Shown: piece by piece, positions 7,377 to 16,900 of the stretch
How the letters are laid out: the number at the start of each line of letters is the position of its first letter
Position numbering within the stretch: position 1 is the stretch's first letter
NCBI RefSeq assembly: GCF_024198175.1
Contig: NZ_JAJVKV010000011.1
Span: forward strand, 1 to 64,000
DNA length: 64,000 bases
From: Pyxidicoccus xibeiensis
GTDB lineage: Bacteria > Myxococcota > Myxococcia > Myxococcales > Myxococcaceae
Reading direction: 5' to 3'
The notes under the pieces: model-generated
Told to the model about the DNA's origin: nothing
What the model saw: the letters and a program-made list of their open reading frames with translations, nothing else
Database searches by the model: none
Program-made: the position numbers and the translations under genes

Positions 7377-9155
7377 ATGAGAGGAAGCATCCTTGCCGGC
7401 GTACTTCTCCTGACGGTCCTGGGAGGCACGGGCTGTCGAGACTCGGACCGGTTGGTTCCGGTGGGTCTGCCCAAGGTCACGGGTCCCACGGAACCCGTCC
7501 CTCCAGAACCTGCGCCCACTCCGCCGCCACAGCCACCTCCGCCGACGCCGCCTCCGCCCGAGCCGCCGCCGGCCCCCGTCGACCCGGACGGGCCACCGCC
7601 CCTGCCGGAGAACCCGGACCGCACGCCCACGCCCACCCCGGACGGCGTGCCGGGGCCGATGACGGGCGTCTACACGGACCTGGGGCCCGCCAAGAACACG
7701 GACCTCATCCGCGGCCTGGTGGCCCTGCCCATCCGCAAGAAGGCGGAGCTGGAGACGGCCATCCAGGAGATGTACGACCCGAAGAGCCCCCGCTTCCGCC
7801 GGTACATGACGCCCCAGGAGTGGAACGCGAAGCACGCGCCGTGGGAGCAGGACGTCAAGCTGGTGTCGGACCACCTGGAGTCGGTGGGCCTCAAGGTGGA
7901 GCGCGTCGCCACCAACCGGCTGCTCATCCACTTCACCGGCACCGTGTCCCAGTTCAACGAGGCCTTCGGCGTCCAGCTCATCGTGCTGGAGCGCAAGTCG
8001 CCCCAGGGCGGCAATGACCCGCACAACGTCTACGGCCTGCCACCCAACGTGGAGATCAAGGCGCCGGCGTACGTGAAGGAGCGCATCGCCTCCATCGTCG
8101 CGGTGGACCTGCCCACCGACCCGGGCCCGCTGCCTGGCGAGTTCGGCGACGTGCCCACCACGCAGCCCCAGCCGCTCAGCGACGGCCTCACACCCCAGCA
8201 GGTGGCGAGCGCCTACGGGCTGACGCCCCTCTACCAGCGCGGCTTCCGCGGCAAGGGCGTGAAGCTGGGCGTCACCATCGGCGCCAGCTTCCGGTGGAAG
8301 GACCTGCGCGCCTTCTGGAAGATCTTCGGCATCGAGCGCGCGGACCCCACCGTGGTCCAGACCATGGAGCCGCCCGGGACGCGCTACCGTGAGGGCCAGC
8401 TCGACGTGGAGTGGGCCAGCGTCATGGCTCCCGAGGCGGACATCGTCGTCTACATGGGCCCGGATGCCCGCAACACGTCGATGATCTACACCTTCAACGA
8501 GGCCATCGCCCGGGGCGAGGTGTCCGTCATCACCGACTCGTTCGCCCACCGCGAGGACTCGGAGCCGCGCGCGGTGCACGAGCAGTACAGCGCCTCCGCG
8601 ACGATGGCCGCCGCGCTCGGCATCACCGTGGTCGCCGCGGGCGGTGACTCGGCCGGGGTGGACGTGCCCTCCTCCAGCCCCTACGTCACGTCCGTGGGCG
8701 GCACGCAGCTGCGGATGAACGGCAACACGGTGACCAGCGAGGTGACCTGGCTCTACTCCGGCTCCGGCATCAGCATGACCTTCCCCACGCCCGAGTGGCA
8801 GCGGGGCCTGCCCACGCCGCCCCGCCGCCGGGCCGTGGCGGACGTGGCCCTCAACGCGGACACCGGCTACTGGTACACGTGGCTGGGCAACACCCTCCCC
8901 AACACGGGCACCTCGTTCGGCTCGCCCATCTTCGCGGGGCTGATTGCGGTGGTGAACAGCGCCCGGGCGACGCAGAACAAGCCTCAGGTCGGCTGGCTCA
9001 ACTCGCAGCTCTACACGCTGCCCGAGGTGCAGGACACCTTCCGGGACATCACCGTGGGTGTCTCCGACCGGGGCTACGTCTCCGGCCCTGGCTGGGACAT
9101 CCCCACCGGGTGGGGCGCTCCCAGCGGGCTGGGCCTCTACAACACCCTGCCGTGA
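7377..9155 (+). CDS. sedolisin-type (S53) serine-carboxyl protease lipoprotein
   Basis: 592 residues. ATG 7377 gives a lipoprotein signal with LGGTGC, better than any upstream start. Residues ~36-90 are a Pro-rich linker. A pro-kumamolisin activation domain (~100-245) follows, then the catalytic domain. The catalytic set is visible: E339 and D343 in REGQLD, D387 in ITDSF and S513 in GTSFGSP. The Ca-binding end DITVG...GPGWD...TGWGAP is present. These enzymes are secreted acidic endopeptidases that self-activate. A lipid-anchored form fits a predatory bacterium digesting prey protein at its surface, but the localisation is inferred from the lipobox alone. Confidence 0.9.
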   Translation: MRGSILAGVLLLTVLGGTGCRDSDRLVPVGLPKVTGPTEPVPPEPAPTPPPQPPPPTPPPPEPPPAPVDPDGPPPLPENPDRTPTPTPDGVPGPMTGVYTDLGPAKNTDLIRGLVALPIRKKAELETAIQEMYDPKSPRFRRYMTPQEWNAKHAPWEQDVKLVSDHLESVGLKVERVATNRLLIHFTGTVSQFNEAFGVQLIVLERKSPQGGNDPHNVYGLPPNVEIKAPAYVKERIASIVAVDLPTDPGPLPGEFGDVPTTQPQPLSDGLTPQQVASAYGLTPLYQRGFRGKGVKLGVTIGASFRWKDLRAFWKIFGIERADPTVVQTMEPPGTRYREGQLDVEWASVMAPEADIVVYMGPDARNTSMIYTFNEAIARGEVSVITDSFAHREDSEPRAVHEQYSASATMAAALGITVVAAGGDSAGVDVPSSSPYVTSVGGTQLRMNGNTVTSEVTWLYSGSGISMTFPTPEWQRGLPTPPRRRAVADVALNADTGYWYTWLGNTLPNTGTSFGSPIFAGLIAVVNSARATQNKPQVGWLNSQLYTLPEVQDTFRDITVGVSDRGYVSGPGWDIPTGWGAPSGLGLYNTLP

Positions 9156-9167
9156 GCCGACTCCGGA

Positions 9168-9204
9168 GGCCCTCCGTCCGCCTGGCGGAACCCGGGGGAG
9201 GGCC
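9168..9204 (+). terminator. branched hairpin after the S53 protease gene
   Basis: GGCCCTCC at 9168-9175 pairs perfectly with GGAGGGCC at 9197-9204. A smaller CCGC/GCGG hairpin can nest inside. It begins 12 bases past the stop codon, with no T-tract. Confidence 0.4.
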
Positions 9205-9260
9205 CGCCGCCGGAGGTGCTGATCCGGATCCGCGCGGGTTGGGGTAACGTGCGCGGGTCC

Positions 9261-9267
9261 AGGAGGG
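9261..9267 (+). promoter_or_regulatory. ribosome binding site that fixes a GTG start
   Basis: AGGAGGG lies eight bases before GTG 9276. Longer in-frame starts (ATG 9216) lack such a site, so the GTG is chosen for the Lys/Ala-rich protein. Confidence 0.75.
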
Positions 9268-9275
9268 CTCGCCAG

Positions 9276-10091
9276 GTGTCTTTCACTTCCCGGTTGGAAG
9301 GTCTGCTCCAGAACGTGGGGTTGGGTGGGGTGGTGGGTGAGGTGCGCGCGATGCTGGGGTACCGGCGCGAAGCGGCCTCGCCCCGGAACGAGGTCGTGGG
9401 ACGTGCCCCGCCGCCCTCCGCTCCCGCCCGTGCCGCCGAACAGACTGTCGTGGAGCGCACGCCGCGCCCGAGGCCCATCTCCGAAGCCCGGGCCCCCGAG
9501 CCCGTGAAGGCCTCCGAGCCCGAGCTCCCGGCGCCTGCCGCCTCCGAGGCCGAGCCTCCGAGCCCGAGCGCGAAGAAGGCCGCGCCCGCCAGCCGCGCGA
9601 AGGCGAAGCAGGCCCGGGCCACGAAGGGCGGGAAGGCCGCCGTCCGCAATGGCGTCGAGGCCGCGGCCCCGAAGGCGCGCAAGAGCGCGGCGAAGGGCCG
9701 CGCGAAGCCGAAGAAGAAGGCGGAGCGCGCCGCGGGCGATGCGACGCAGGACGCGACGGTGGTGGTGTCCCGGCTGGTCGAGGCGCTCCGCGCGCACCCC
9801 AAGCACGAGGCGCTGGTCTCCGCGGGGCGGCAGAAGGACCAGCTCGTGCGCTCGCTCATCCCGCTGTACCTCGCCCGGGCCGTGGAGACGGACGTGGAGG
9901 TGACGTCCGGCACCACGTCGCGCTTCTGGGGCGAGCTGGGCGTCACGTACGCCGCGCCCAACGCCGCCAAGGCGCTCCGGCTGCACAGCGGCTACGCCCA
10001 GGACACCAAGAAGGGCAAGGCGATTACGCCCCGGGGCATCCAGTACGTCGAAGAGGCCCTGGCACGCGTGGGCACGCCGGCCTCGCGGTAA
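9276..10091 (+). CDS. Lys/Ala/Pro-rich protein with conserved C-terminal domain
   Basis: 271 residues from GTG 9276. A short N-terminal helical part (RLEGLLQNVGLGGVVGEV) is followed by ~110 residues of Pro/Ala/Glu and then Lys/Ala/Arg-rich sequence resembling histone H1-like tails. The last ~105 residues look folded: VVVSRLVEALRAHPKHEALV, RQKDQLVRSLIPLYLAR, and a basic end with TKKGKAITPRG. DNA or RNA binding is plausible from the basic tail but not shown. No family is recognised. No export signal is visible. Confidence 0.75.
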   Translation: MSFTSRLEGLLQNVGLGGVVGEVRAMLGYRREAASPRNEVVGRAPPPSAPARAAEQTVVERTPRPRPISEARAPEPVKASEPELPAPAASEAEPPSPSAKKAAPASRAKAKQARATKGGKAAVRNGVEAAAPKARKSAAKGRAKPKKKAERAAGDATQDATVVVSRLVEALRAHPKHEALVSAGRQKDQLVRSLIPLYLARAVETDVEVTSGTTSRFWGELGVTYAAPNAAKALRLHSGYAQDTKKGKAITPRGIQYVEEALARVGTPASR

Positions 10092-10120
10092 CCACCGTTC
10101 CACGAAGAGGGGGAACATCC

Positions 10121-10921
10121 ATGCGTGTGTGGCTCGTGACGTCGTTCGCGCTGGCCCTGGCCTGGGCACCCGCCGGCAGGGCCGAGGAGGCCACGGCGCT
10201 CATCTGGAAGGGCGCGAAGACCCGGGCGGAGGCGGAGGCGCTGCTCCCGGCCTGGAAGCCCATCGGACAGGTGCTCTCCAGCGGCGGCATCGCCGTGCCC
10301 GAGGGTGGCCCCACGCTCGTCGAGAGCAACACCCTGCCGGGGCTCAAGCCCGGTTTCTGGGTGTGGGTCGTCGGCATCTGTCCCAGGGAGGACGGTGGAG
10401 CGGTGCTCGAGCACCTCAAGAGCGTCGCTCCGGACGCGTACGCGCGCGACGTCAAGGTCCCCAAGGAGAAGCTGGCGTGCCCGGGCCTCGAGGCGGCCAC
10501 CCTGAAGGTGGACTCCCACCGCTTCAAGCTGGACGGAGGCCGCGTGCTCCAGGTGTTCACGTACGAGGAGTCCGAAGCGCCCGAGGACGACATGCCGGGC
10601 GACACCTTCACGCGCACCCACTACCGCTTCGCGCTGATGAGCAAGGCGGGCCAGGTGCTCCACAGCGTGGCCGTCGTGGGTGAAGAGGACTTCTCCGGCG
10701 ACGTGCGCAACGGCCCCGCGGCCTACCGCTGCACCGTGGCCAGCATTCGCCGCGCGAAGAAGGACACCGTGGTGTTCACCCGTCACTGCCAGGCGGGTAT
10801 CGCCGAGTGCGGCTCGGTGGTGAGCGGGGACGAGGTCACCACCCTCACCCTCTCCGGAGACTCCATCGAGAGCAAGGAGGCACGCCGCAACGAGGTGCGG
10901 GAGGAGTGCGTCACCGACTAG
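10121..10921 (+). CDS. secreted protein of unknown function
   Basis: 266 residues with a signal peptide (cleavage likely after AGRAE). The N-terminal part after the signal (KGAKTRAEAEALLPAWK, GFWVWVVGICP) resembles an SPOR-like or repeat-type substrate domain, but too loosely to name it. Six Cys lie in the mature part, several close to the C-terminus, so disulfides are likely. A purine-rich site (AAGAGGGGG) lies a few bases before ATG 10121. It is followed by a GC hairpin (10943-10959) with no T-tract. Confidence 0.65.
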   Translation: MRVWLVTSFALALAWAPAGRAEEATALIWKGAKTRAEAEALLPAWKPIGQVLSSGGIAVPEGGPTLVESNTLPGLKPGFWVWVVGICPREDGGAVLEHLKSVAPDAYARDVKVPKEKLACPGLEAATLKVDSHRFKLDGGRVLQVFTYEESEAPEDDMPGDTFTRTHYRFALMSKAGQVLHSVAVVGEEDFSGDVRNGPAAYRCTVASIRRAKKDTVVFTRHCQAGIAECGSVVSGDEVTTLTLSGDSIESKEARRNEVREECVTD

Positions 10922-10986
10922 CGAACACCCAGGTGACACCCGGGGCCGTGGTGCGGCCCTGGACCCGACTCCGCATCCTCCCCTCC

Positions 10987-11023
10987 CGGCGCTCCGCGTC
11001 GTCGGAAGCCACGGGGAGCGCCG
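10987..11023 (+). promoter_or_regulatory. hairpin that buries the ribosome site of the porin gene
   Basis: CGGCGCTCC (10987-10995) pairs without mismatch with GGAGCGCCG (11015-11023), giving nine pairs. The right arm carries the only Shine-Dalgarno-like GGGGAG, and the stem ends one base before ATG 11025. This geometry suggests translational control, or a need for unfolding before initiation. Confidence 0.5.
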
Positions 11024-11024
11024 C

Positions 11025-12377
11025 ATGGGGAGAGCCAGCCAGGTGGCGATGCTGTGGGCGCTGGTGCTGGCCTCGAGCCGCGCCCTCGCCTTCCCCATGC
11101 CGCAGCCTCCCGACGCCGGGACGCCCGCTGACGCGGAGCCGGCCCGCGCGGAGGCGGCCCCGGACGGAGGCGTCCCCTCCATGGCCCAGGAGGCCACCGA
11201 GTCCGAGGAGCCCGAGCCGCCCACCACCGAGGCGAAGCCGGAGGAGGTGCCCGGGGCCCTCATCGACCCGGACCTCACCGGCATCGTGATGAAGGCGGGC
11301 CCGGCCACCGAGGAGGACCTGAAGCGCGGCTACGTCACCTTCCGGGGCCGCATCAAGGTGGACCTCAACTACGACTTCCGCCCCATCGAGAACGAGGAGG
11401 ACTTCGTCCCCGCCTCCATCCCCGTGGGCTCGAGCCTGCGCGGGCCCAACCTCAACTTCAACGCGAAGCAGAGCCGCCTCTTCTTCGAGGGCGGCAAGCT
11501 GTCGATGCTCGGCCCGCTCATCGGCCACGTGTCCGCGGACTTCTACGGCGAGGGCTCCAGCGGCGGCGACTTCCGCGTGTACGAGGTGTACGCCGCCGTC
11601 GGCCCGTTCCTCGCCGGGCGCAAGTGGTCCACCTTCATGGGCCTGGAGTCCATCCCCGACACGCTCGACTTCCAGGGGCCGGGCTCCATGCTGGCCGCGC
11701 GCAGGGAGATGCTGCGCTACGGCCCCACGCTGGGCCCGCTGCTCGTGCAGGTGTCCCTGGAGCGCCCGCAGCCGGACCTCACGCTCTTGGATGACGAAGC
11801 GGAAGAGGCGCGCACGCCCATGCCCGACGTGTCCGGCGCACTGGAGTGGGACTTCGGCGAGGGCCGCAACGTCCGCGCGGCGGGCGTGGCACGGTGGCTG
11901 ACCTACTACGCGCTCGACGGTGGGAGCGAGGACACCGTGACGGGCTGGGGCGTCATGCTGAACGGGCTGTGGACGTGGAAGCGCAATGGCTGGCGCGCGT
12001 CGGGACAGGTCCACTACGGCAGCGGCATCGGCACCTATATCGGAGACCTCGCGGGCCAGGGCCTGGACGCGGTGCTCGTGGCCCCCGGGCGACTGGAGAC
12101 GGTGGCTTCCTTCGGCTTCTACGGCGGGCTCGAGCCCCAGTGGACCGAGTGGCTCGCGTCGACGTTCGTCTACGGCTACCTGGAGGTGCTCTCTCCCCCC
12201 GCGTCGCTGCCCGGCACCACGCTGAAGCGCACGCACTACCTCTCCGGCAACCTCAAGGTGCGGCCCATGCGCTCCTTCGAGCTGGGCGCGGAGCTGCTCT
12301 TCGGGCGGAGACAGAACCTGGACGGCGCCGCGGACCATGCGCTGCGCCTCATCCTCTCCACGCGCTTCTTCTACTGA
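11025..12377 (+). CDS. DcaP-like outer-membrane porin
   Basis: 450 residues: a signal peptide (to about residue 23), an acidic Pro/Glu/Ala-rich stretch to ~80, then a beta-barrel. The segment LAGRKWSTFMGLESIPDTLD followed by FQGPGSM is the signature of the DcaP trimeric porin family (LAGQ.WSTF..PD..PDT.DF.GP). The C-terminus ends in strand-like sequence and aromatic Phe-Phe-Tyr, fitting BamA-dependent insertion. DcaP porins take up anionic small molecules; the substrate here is unknown. Expression may be limited by the hairpin over the ribosome site. Confidence 0.85.
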   Translation: MGRASQVAMLWALVLASSRALAFPMPQPPDAGTPADAEPARAEAAPDGGVPSMAQEATESEEPEPPTTEAKPEEVPGALIDPDLTGIVMKAGPATEEDLKRGYVTFRGRIKVDLNYDFRPIENEEDFVPASIPVGSSLRGPNLNFNAKQSRLFFEGGKLSMLGPLIGHVSADFYGEGSSGGDFRVYEVYAAVGPFLAGRKWSTFMGLESIPDTLDFQGPGSMLAARREMLRYGPTLGPLLVQVSLERPQPDLTLLDDEAEEARTPMPDVSGALEWDFGEGRNVRAAGVARWLTYYALDGGSEDTVTGWGVMLNGLWTWKRNGWRASGQVHYGSGIGTYIGDLAGQGLDAVLVAPGRLETVASFGFYGGLEPQWTEWLASTFVYGYLEVLSPPASLPGTTLKRTHYLSGNLKVRPMRSFELGAELLFGRRQNLDGAADHALRLILSTRFFY

Positions 12378-12389
12378 GGCACCCCGCAT

Positions 12390-12429
12390 GTGGGGCGGGC
12401 ATGGGAGCAGCCCCCCGGCGGGCCGCCCC
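12390..12429 (+). terminator. weak hairpin after the porin gene
   Basis: GGGGCGG (12390-12396) can pair with CCGCCCC (12423-12429) across a long loop. There is no T-tract. Low confidence. Confidence 0.25.
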
Positions 12430-12484
12430 GTGCCGGGAGTGGTGGGAAGAATGGTCCCGACCAGTCGGCTGTTCGGCTCGGGCA

Positions 12485-13708
12485 ATGGCCCCCATCCTGC
12501 GCTCGCTCGCTGCCTCGCTGATGCTCTTCTCCGTCGCCGCCTGTACGGGCTCCGACGGAGGTGGTGACTCGCCCGACGCGCCCGGCGCCGTGGAGGCCCC
12601 CGTGCCCTCTGCGCCCGCGCCCGGGAAGACGCCCGACACCGCGCTCCCCGACATTGCCGGTGCGACTCCGGCGCCTTCGCAGGAGGCCGTCGCGCCCGCG
12701 CCCCTCAACAGCTGCGGCCTGGCCGCCAGCCTGCCCCTCCAGAAGGGGAGCCTGCGCACGTGGCTCGGCGGCGTCTCCATCACGGCCCAGGACAGCGAGG
12801 GCTTCCGCGAGCCGGGCGGCACCGAGCTCGCCGCCTTCGAGCGGGCCTTCCGTGAGCTGCTCTCCTCCGGCCCCTCCGCGGAGCGGGCGCGGGACTTCGC
12901 CCAGCTCGGCTACGCGCTGTCCACCTTCCGCGACGACGACAGCGGCAACGGGTGGCTGGTGCTGACGGAGCAGGGCCAGGGCCGTGGCGGCGGCACGTTC
13001 ATCGTCAACCTCGCGCCCGCGAGAGACCTGTGGCTGGAGACGCCGCACGCGGACTCCGACGCGGGCACCCTGCAGCAGGGCGCCGAGCAGCTCGTGGCGC
13101 TGGGCGCGCGCGCCCTGCTCATCACCGGCTCCAACCGCTGCGCCGGCGCCGCGGTCAGCCCGTGCAGCGGCACCACCACCCTCTGCGGCACCACCGGCCA
13201 GCGCGTCTCCGACGCCGCGCACTACGCCAACAACTTCTTCACCGCCGCCCACCGCGCCCTGCGCGGCACGTTTCCGGACGGCGTCGCGGTGAGCGTCCAT
13301 GGCATGGAAGTCGCCGAGGAGGGCCCCGAGGCCGCAATCGTCAGCGACGGCACCTCGAAGGACCGCGCCGGCTCGCTCTCCGTCCGCCTGCGCGACGCGC
13401 TCAACCAGCGCCTGCCCGCGGGCCCGCGCCGCGTCTTCTCCTGCAATGCCCCCGACGACACCGGCAAGCACCGCGCGCTGTGCGGCACCACCAACGTCCA
13501 GGGCCGCATCGACAATGGCGCGGGCGACGCGTGCTACTCGGACGCGCCCACCGCCAGCGACCGCTTCCTCCACCTGGAGCAGGCGTCGATGCTGCGCGGC
13601 ACCGCGTCGGGCGCCGTCATCGAGGCGCTCGCGGAGACGGTGCCCTGTTCGCTTCCGGGCAATGGCCTGGGCTGCCCCGCCGTGGCGAGCAGCACCGGCT
13701 GTCCGTGA
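12485..13708 (+). CDS. lipoprotein resembling zinc-dependent gamma-polyglutamate hydrolases (paralogue A)
   Basis: 407 residues from ATG 12485, chosen because it gives a lipoprotein signal ending SVAAC. After a ~60-residue Pro/Ala linker comes a domain with these landmarks in order: ETPHADSD (H188, D190, D192), LLITGSNRC, DAAHYANNFFTAAHR, VSVHGM (H272), LCGTTNVQGR and DRFLHLE. The same landmarks recur in the gene at 19778-20791 (PHPWFD, FMTATAHR, LHGF, LGGTQNAQGR, ARFLHLE). They also follow the order of metal and active-site positions in YjqB/PghP hydrolases and N-formylglutamate amidohydrolases, as I remember them. About eight Cys suggest disulfides. It lies 233 bases before the PgsC-like gene. 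Hydrolysis of a gamma-glutamyl-type polymer is an inference. Confidence 0.65.
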   Translation: MAPILRSLAASLMLFSVAACTGSDGGGDSPDAPGAVEAPVPSAPAPGKTPDTALPDIAGATPAPSQEAVAPAPLNSCGLAASLPLQKGSLRTWLGGVSITAQDSEGFREPGGTELAAFERAFRELLSSGPSAERARDFAQLGYALSTFRDDDSGNGWLVLTEQGQGRGGGTFIVNLAPARDLWLETPHADSDAGTLQQGAEQLVALGARALLITGSNRCAGAAVSPCSGTTTLCGTTGQRVSDAAHYANNFFTAAHRALRGTFPDGVAVSVHGMEVAEEGPEAAIVSDGTSKDRAGSLSVRLRDALNQRLPAGPRRVFSCNAPDDTGKHRALCGTTNVQGRIDNGAGDACYSDAPTASDRFLHLEQASMLRGTASGAVIEALAETVPCSLPGNGLGCPAVASSTGCP

Positions 13709-13860
13709 TCCCCCCGGGCGCCTGGTGCGTGCAGGCTCCGTGCCCCTGAGAATCCGACCCGCGCCTACTTCGTGGGCGTGAGCCTGATACTGGACCCCTT
13801 GCCGGTGGCAGTGTCTGGCGCCCGGCAGTCGCGTCCGGAAAGGCCGGGGAATTCGGTTCC

Positions 13861-13879
13861 CTGGCCGACGCTCGGCCAG
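13861..13879. promoter_or_regulatory. palindrome 1 upstream of the PgsC-like operon
   Basis: CTGGCCGA-CGC-TCGGCCAG is a perfect eight-base inverted repeat with a three-base centre, about 60 bases before the start codon. It is a candidate operator half of a double site, or a short hairpin. Confidence 0.4.
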
Positions 13880-13898
13880 TAACGGCGGGCGCGTTACT
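13878..13898. promoter_or_regulatory. palindrome 2 upstream of the PgsC-like operon
   Basis: AGTAACG-N7-CGTTACT is a perfect seven-base inverted repeat overlapping the end of palindrome 1. It is relatively AT-rich for this genome and its spacing suits a dimeric regulator. A GGAG ribosome site (13931-13934) and ATG 13942 follow. Confidence 0.5.
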
Positions 13899-13941
13899 AG
13901 CCGGTGAGAAGAGTCTCCTTAGCTTGGCGCGGAGCGACGTC

Positions 13942-16900
13942 ATGGCGCTCCTATCCACATTGACACTCTTCCCGGCGTACAGCCTCGACACCTCCATTCT
14001 GGCGGCGGTGCTCGTGGGCGTGCTCATCCTGGCCCTCCTCACCGAGTCGTTCGGGTGGGTGTTCGTGGGCCTGGTCGTTCCGGGCTACCTGGCATCTGTC
14101 TTCGTCATCCACCCCGAGGCGGGCGTCACCGTCGTGGTGGAGTCGATACTCACCTACGCGCTCGCCCTGGCGCTCTCAGCGGGCTTCAGCCGCACAGGCG
14201 CGTGGAGCGAGTTCTTCGGAAGAGACCGCTTCTTCGCCATCGTCCTCTCCAGCGTGCTGGTGCGCGCGGTGAGCGAGGCGGTGCTGCTGCCGCACGTGGG
14301 CCTGTGGATTGACGCGCGCTGGGGCACGTCGTTCGCCCTGGACCGCAGCCTGCACAGCATCGGCCTCGTGCTGGTGCCGCTGACGGCCAATGCCTTCTGG
14401 AAGCTGAAGCTGCGCCGCGGGCTGTGGCAGGTGGGCGTGCCGGTGCTGCTCACGTACGTGCTGCTGCGCTTCGTGCTGCTGCCGGCCACCAACCTGTCCT
14501 TCTCCAGCCTGGAGCTCATGTACGAGGACGTGGCGCAGGACTTCCTGGCCAGTCCCAAGGCGTACATCATCCTGCTCGTCACGGCGCTGCTGGCCGCGCG
14601 CTTCAACCTGCACTACGGCTGGGACTTCAACGGCATCCTGGTGCCGGCGCTGCTGGCCCTCACGTGGCTGGAGCCGGCCAAGCTGCTGGCCACGCTGGTG
14701 GAGGTACTGCTGCTGGTGGTGGGCACCCGCGCGCTGCTGGCCACGCCGGGCCTGCGCACCCTCAACCTGGAAGGCCCCCGGAAGACGGTGCTCGTCTTCT
14801 TCCTGGGCTTCGTCGTGAAGTGGGCCATCGGCTGGGCGCTGGGCGGCCGCGTCCCGGGCCTGAAGGTCACCGACCTGTTCGGCTTCGGCTACCTGGTGCC
14901 CACGCTGCTGGCGGTGAAGATCCTCCAGAAGCAGGCCGTGGCGCGGGTGATGCTGGCCACGGTGCACACGTCGCTGGCGGGCTTCATCGTGGGCAGCCTC
15001 ATCGGCTTCGGCCTGTCGCTGGTGGAGCCCCGTCCGGCCATCGCGCTGGCGCCGGAGGCCCCGGCCACGCAGGCCCCCGGGCTGGGCCTGGACACGCGCC
15101 CGCTGGGCGTCATGGCGCATGCGCGCGCCACCGCCCGCGAGAATGACGCCAGCGGCGTGCCGCTGCGCCGGCGCAACCACGAGCTGCGCCAGTACTCCGC
15201 GCTCTGGCGCGCGGCCAATGCCTGGCTGGCGTCACCCGACGCGGCCGGACAGCAGCGGGTGAAGGAGCGCGCCACGGCGCTGGGCCTGGAGCTGCGCGCG
15301 CTGCCTCGCGAGACGCCGGAGGCGCCCGAGCGCTTCGCCCTGGTGGAGCGCGAGCGCGCCGAGGGCCGGCTGGGCTGGGACACCGCGCTGCTGATTCCGG
15401 GCGCGCCCGGCCCCGTGCTGGAGGTGCCCCGTCCGCTGACCGAGGCCCCCAGCGCCGAGGCCGCCGCCGCCCTGTGCGAGCGCGTGCGCTGCCGCGCCAT
15501 CATCGCCAGCGGCCTGGACACGTCCGGCGCCGGGCTGAGGACGGGTGACGCCCTCCACGAGCCGGACGCGCCCCTGCGCGCCGCCCACGTCACGCTGACC
15601 ACGAGCGAGCGCCTCCAGGTGCGCGCCGACGCGGCGGTGGCACCCGGCGGCGCGCAGCTCCACGTGCCCGGCGGCCAGGCTCCCACGGGCATGGAGGCCC
15701 TGTGGCCCGGCATCACCGTCACGGATGCCGCGCCGCCCGAGCCCGGCCTCGCCTGGGGCGACGAGCAGCTGAGCGTGCTGCGCGCGCATCCCCATGACCT
15801 GGCCGTGCTGGCGCTGGAAGGCCTGCCGGAGCTGCCCGCGCCCCTCACCGAGGCCCAGGCCCGGGCGGGACTGCTGTCGCCGCCACGGACCGCGCCGTAC
15901 GCGGAGGGCGCCACGCCCCAGCCCACCGACGCGGAGCTGCTGGTGCTGGAGCAGCAGGTCGCCGCGCCGCTGCTGGGCGGGGGGGATGCGACGGTGCCCC
16001 AGCCGCTGCGCGCGCGCTGGGCCGCCGCCATGGCGAGGCTGATGGGGCTGACGGTGCAGCCGGTGGAGGGCTGCGCGGACTCGGGCCCGTGCTGGTGGGT
16101 GACGGACGCGCAGGGCCAGCATGGCCGCGCGGGCGCCGCGCTGCTGGTGCGCTCGGGTGGTGGGCCGCTCGCCTTCGGGGTGCCCGCGCCGGACCGCGAG
16201 CAGGGGACGCTGGCCGTGGCGCTGGAGGCGTGGAAGGAGTCCCGCGCCCGTGCGCTGGTGGTGGCCACCCAGGCCGACGCCATCGGCGTGCCCCACCCCG
16301 CCACCCAGGGCCACCTGCGCACGTCCTTCCAGGCCTTCCACCAGGCCGTGCACCGGGCGCTGCCCGAGGACACCGGACGCATCCTCCAGATTCGCGGCTT
16401 CTCGGGGCGGCCGTCGGTGAACGCGGACGTGCTGGTGGACGTCGGCGGGCCGGTGCTCCAGCAGGACCAGCGTCCGGCGGACCTCGAACGGCTGCTGGCG
16501 AAGAGCGGCTCGCTGGGCTGGCTCTCCTCGCGCGTGCGCTACCACGACGGCGCTCCGGAGCTGGCGGGCCTCACGGACGCGAGCCCGCAGGCGGCCTTCT
16601 CCCGTACCTTCGGCGGGGCGCGCCTCGCCACGCTGTGGCTGTCCGAGCCCCTGCGCGGCGCCTTCGTGGGCCCGCGCCTCGTGGCCTCGGAGCTGGCGCT
16701 GGCCGGCCTGGCGAAGCCGGCGCCCGCGCAGGACTCTCCGCTGCAGGCGCTGCTGAAGCCGGGGCTGGGGGTGGCCTCGCGACCTGCGCCGGCCGCGCTG
16801 CAGGAGCGCTTCGCCGCGCTCACCGCGAGCGCCGAGCGCTACATCATCCAGCAGAACGTGCATGAGCTTCGGATGCTCGCCCGGACGCAGCGGGCCGGGC

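Noticed and set aside
13781..13830. Possible sigma-54 promoter (TGGC near 13807) before the polymer operon
   Set aside because: The GC element of a -12 box is not found at the fixed spacing.
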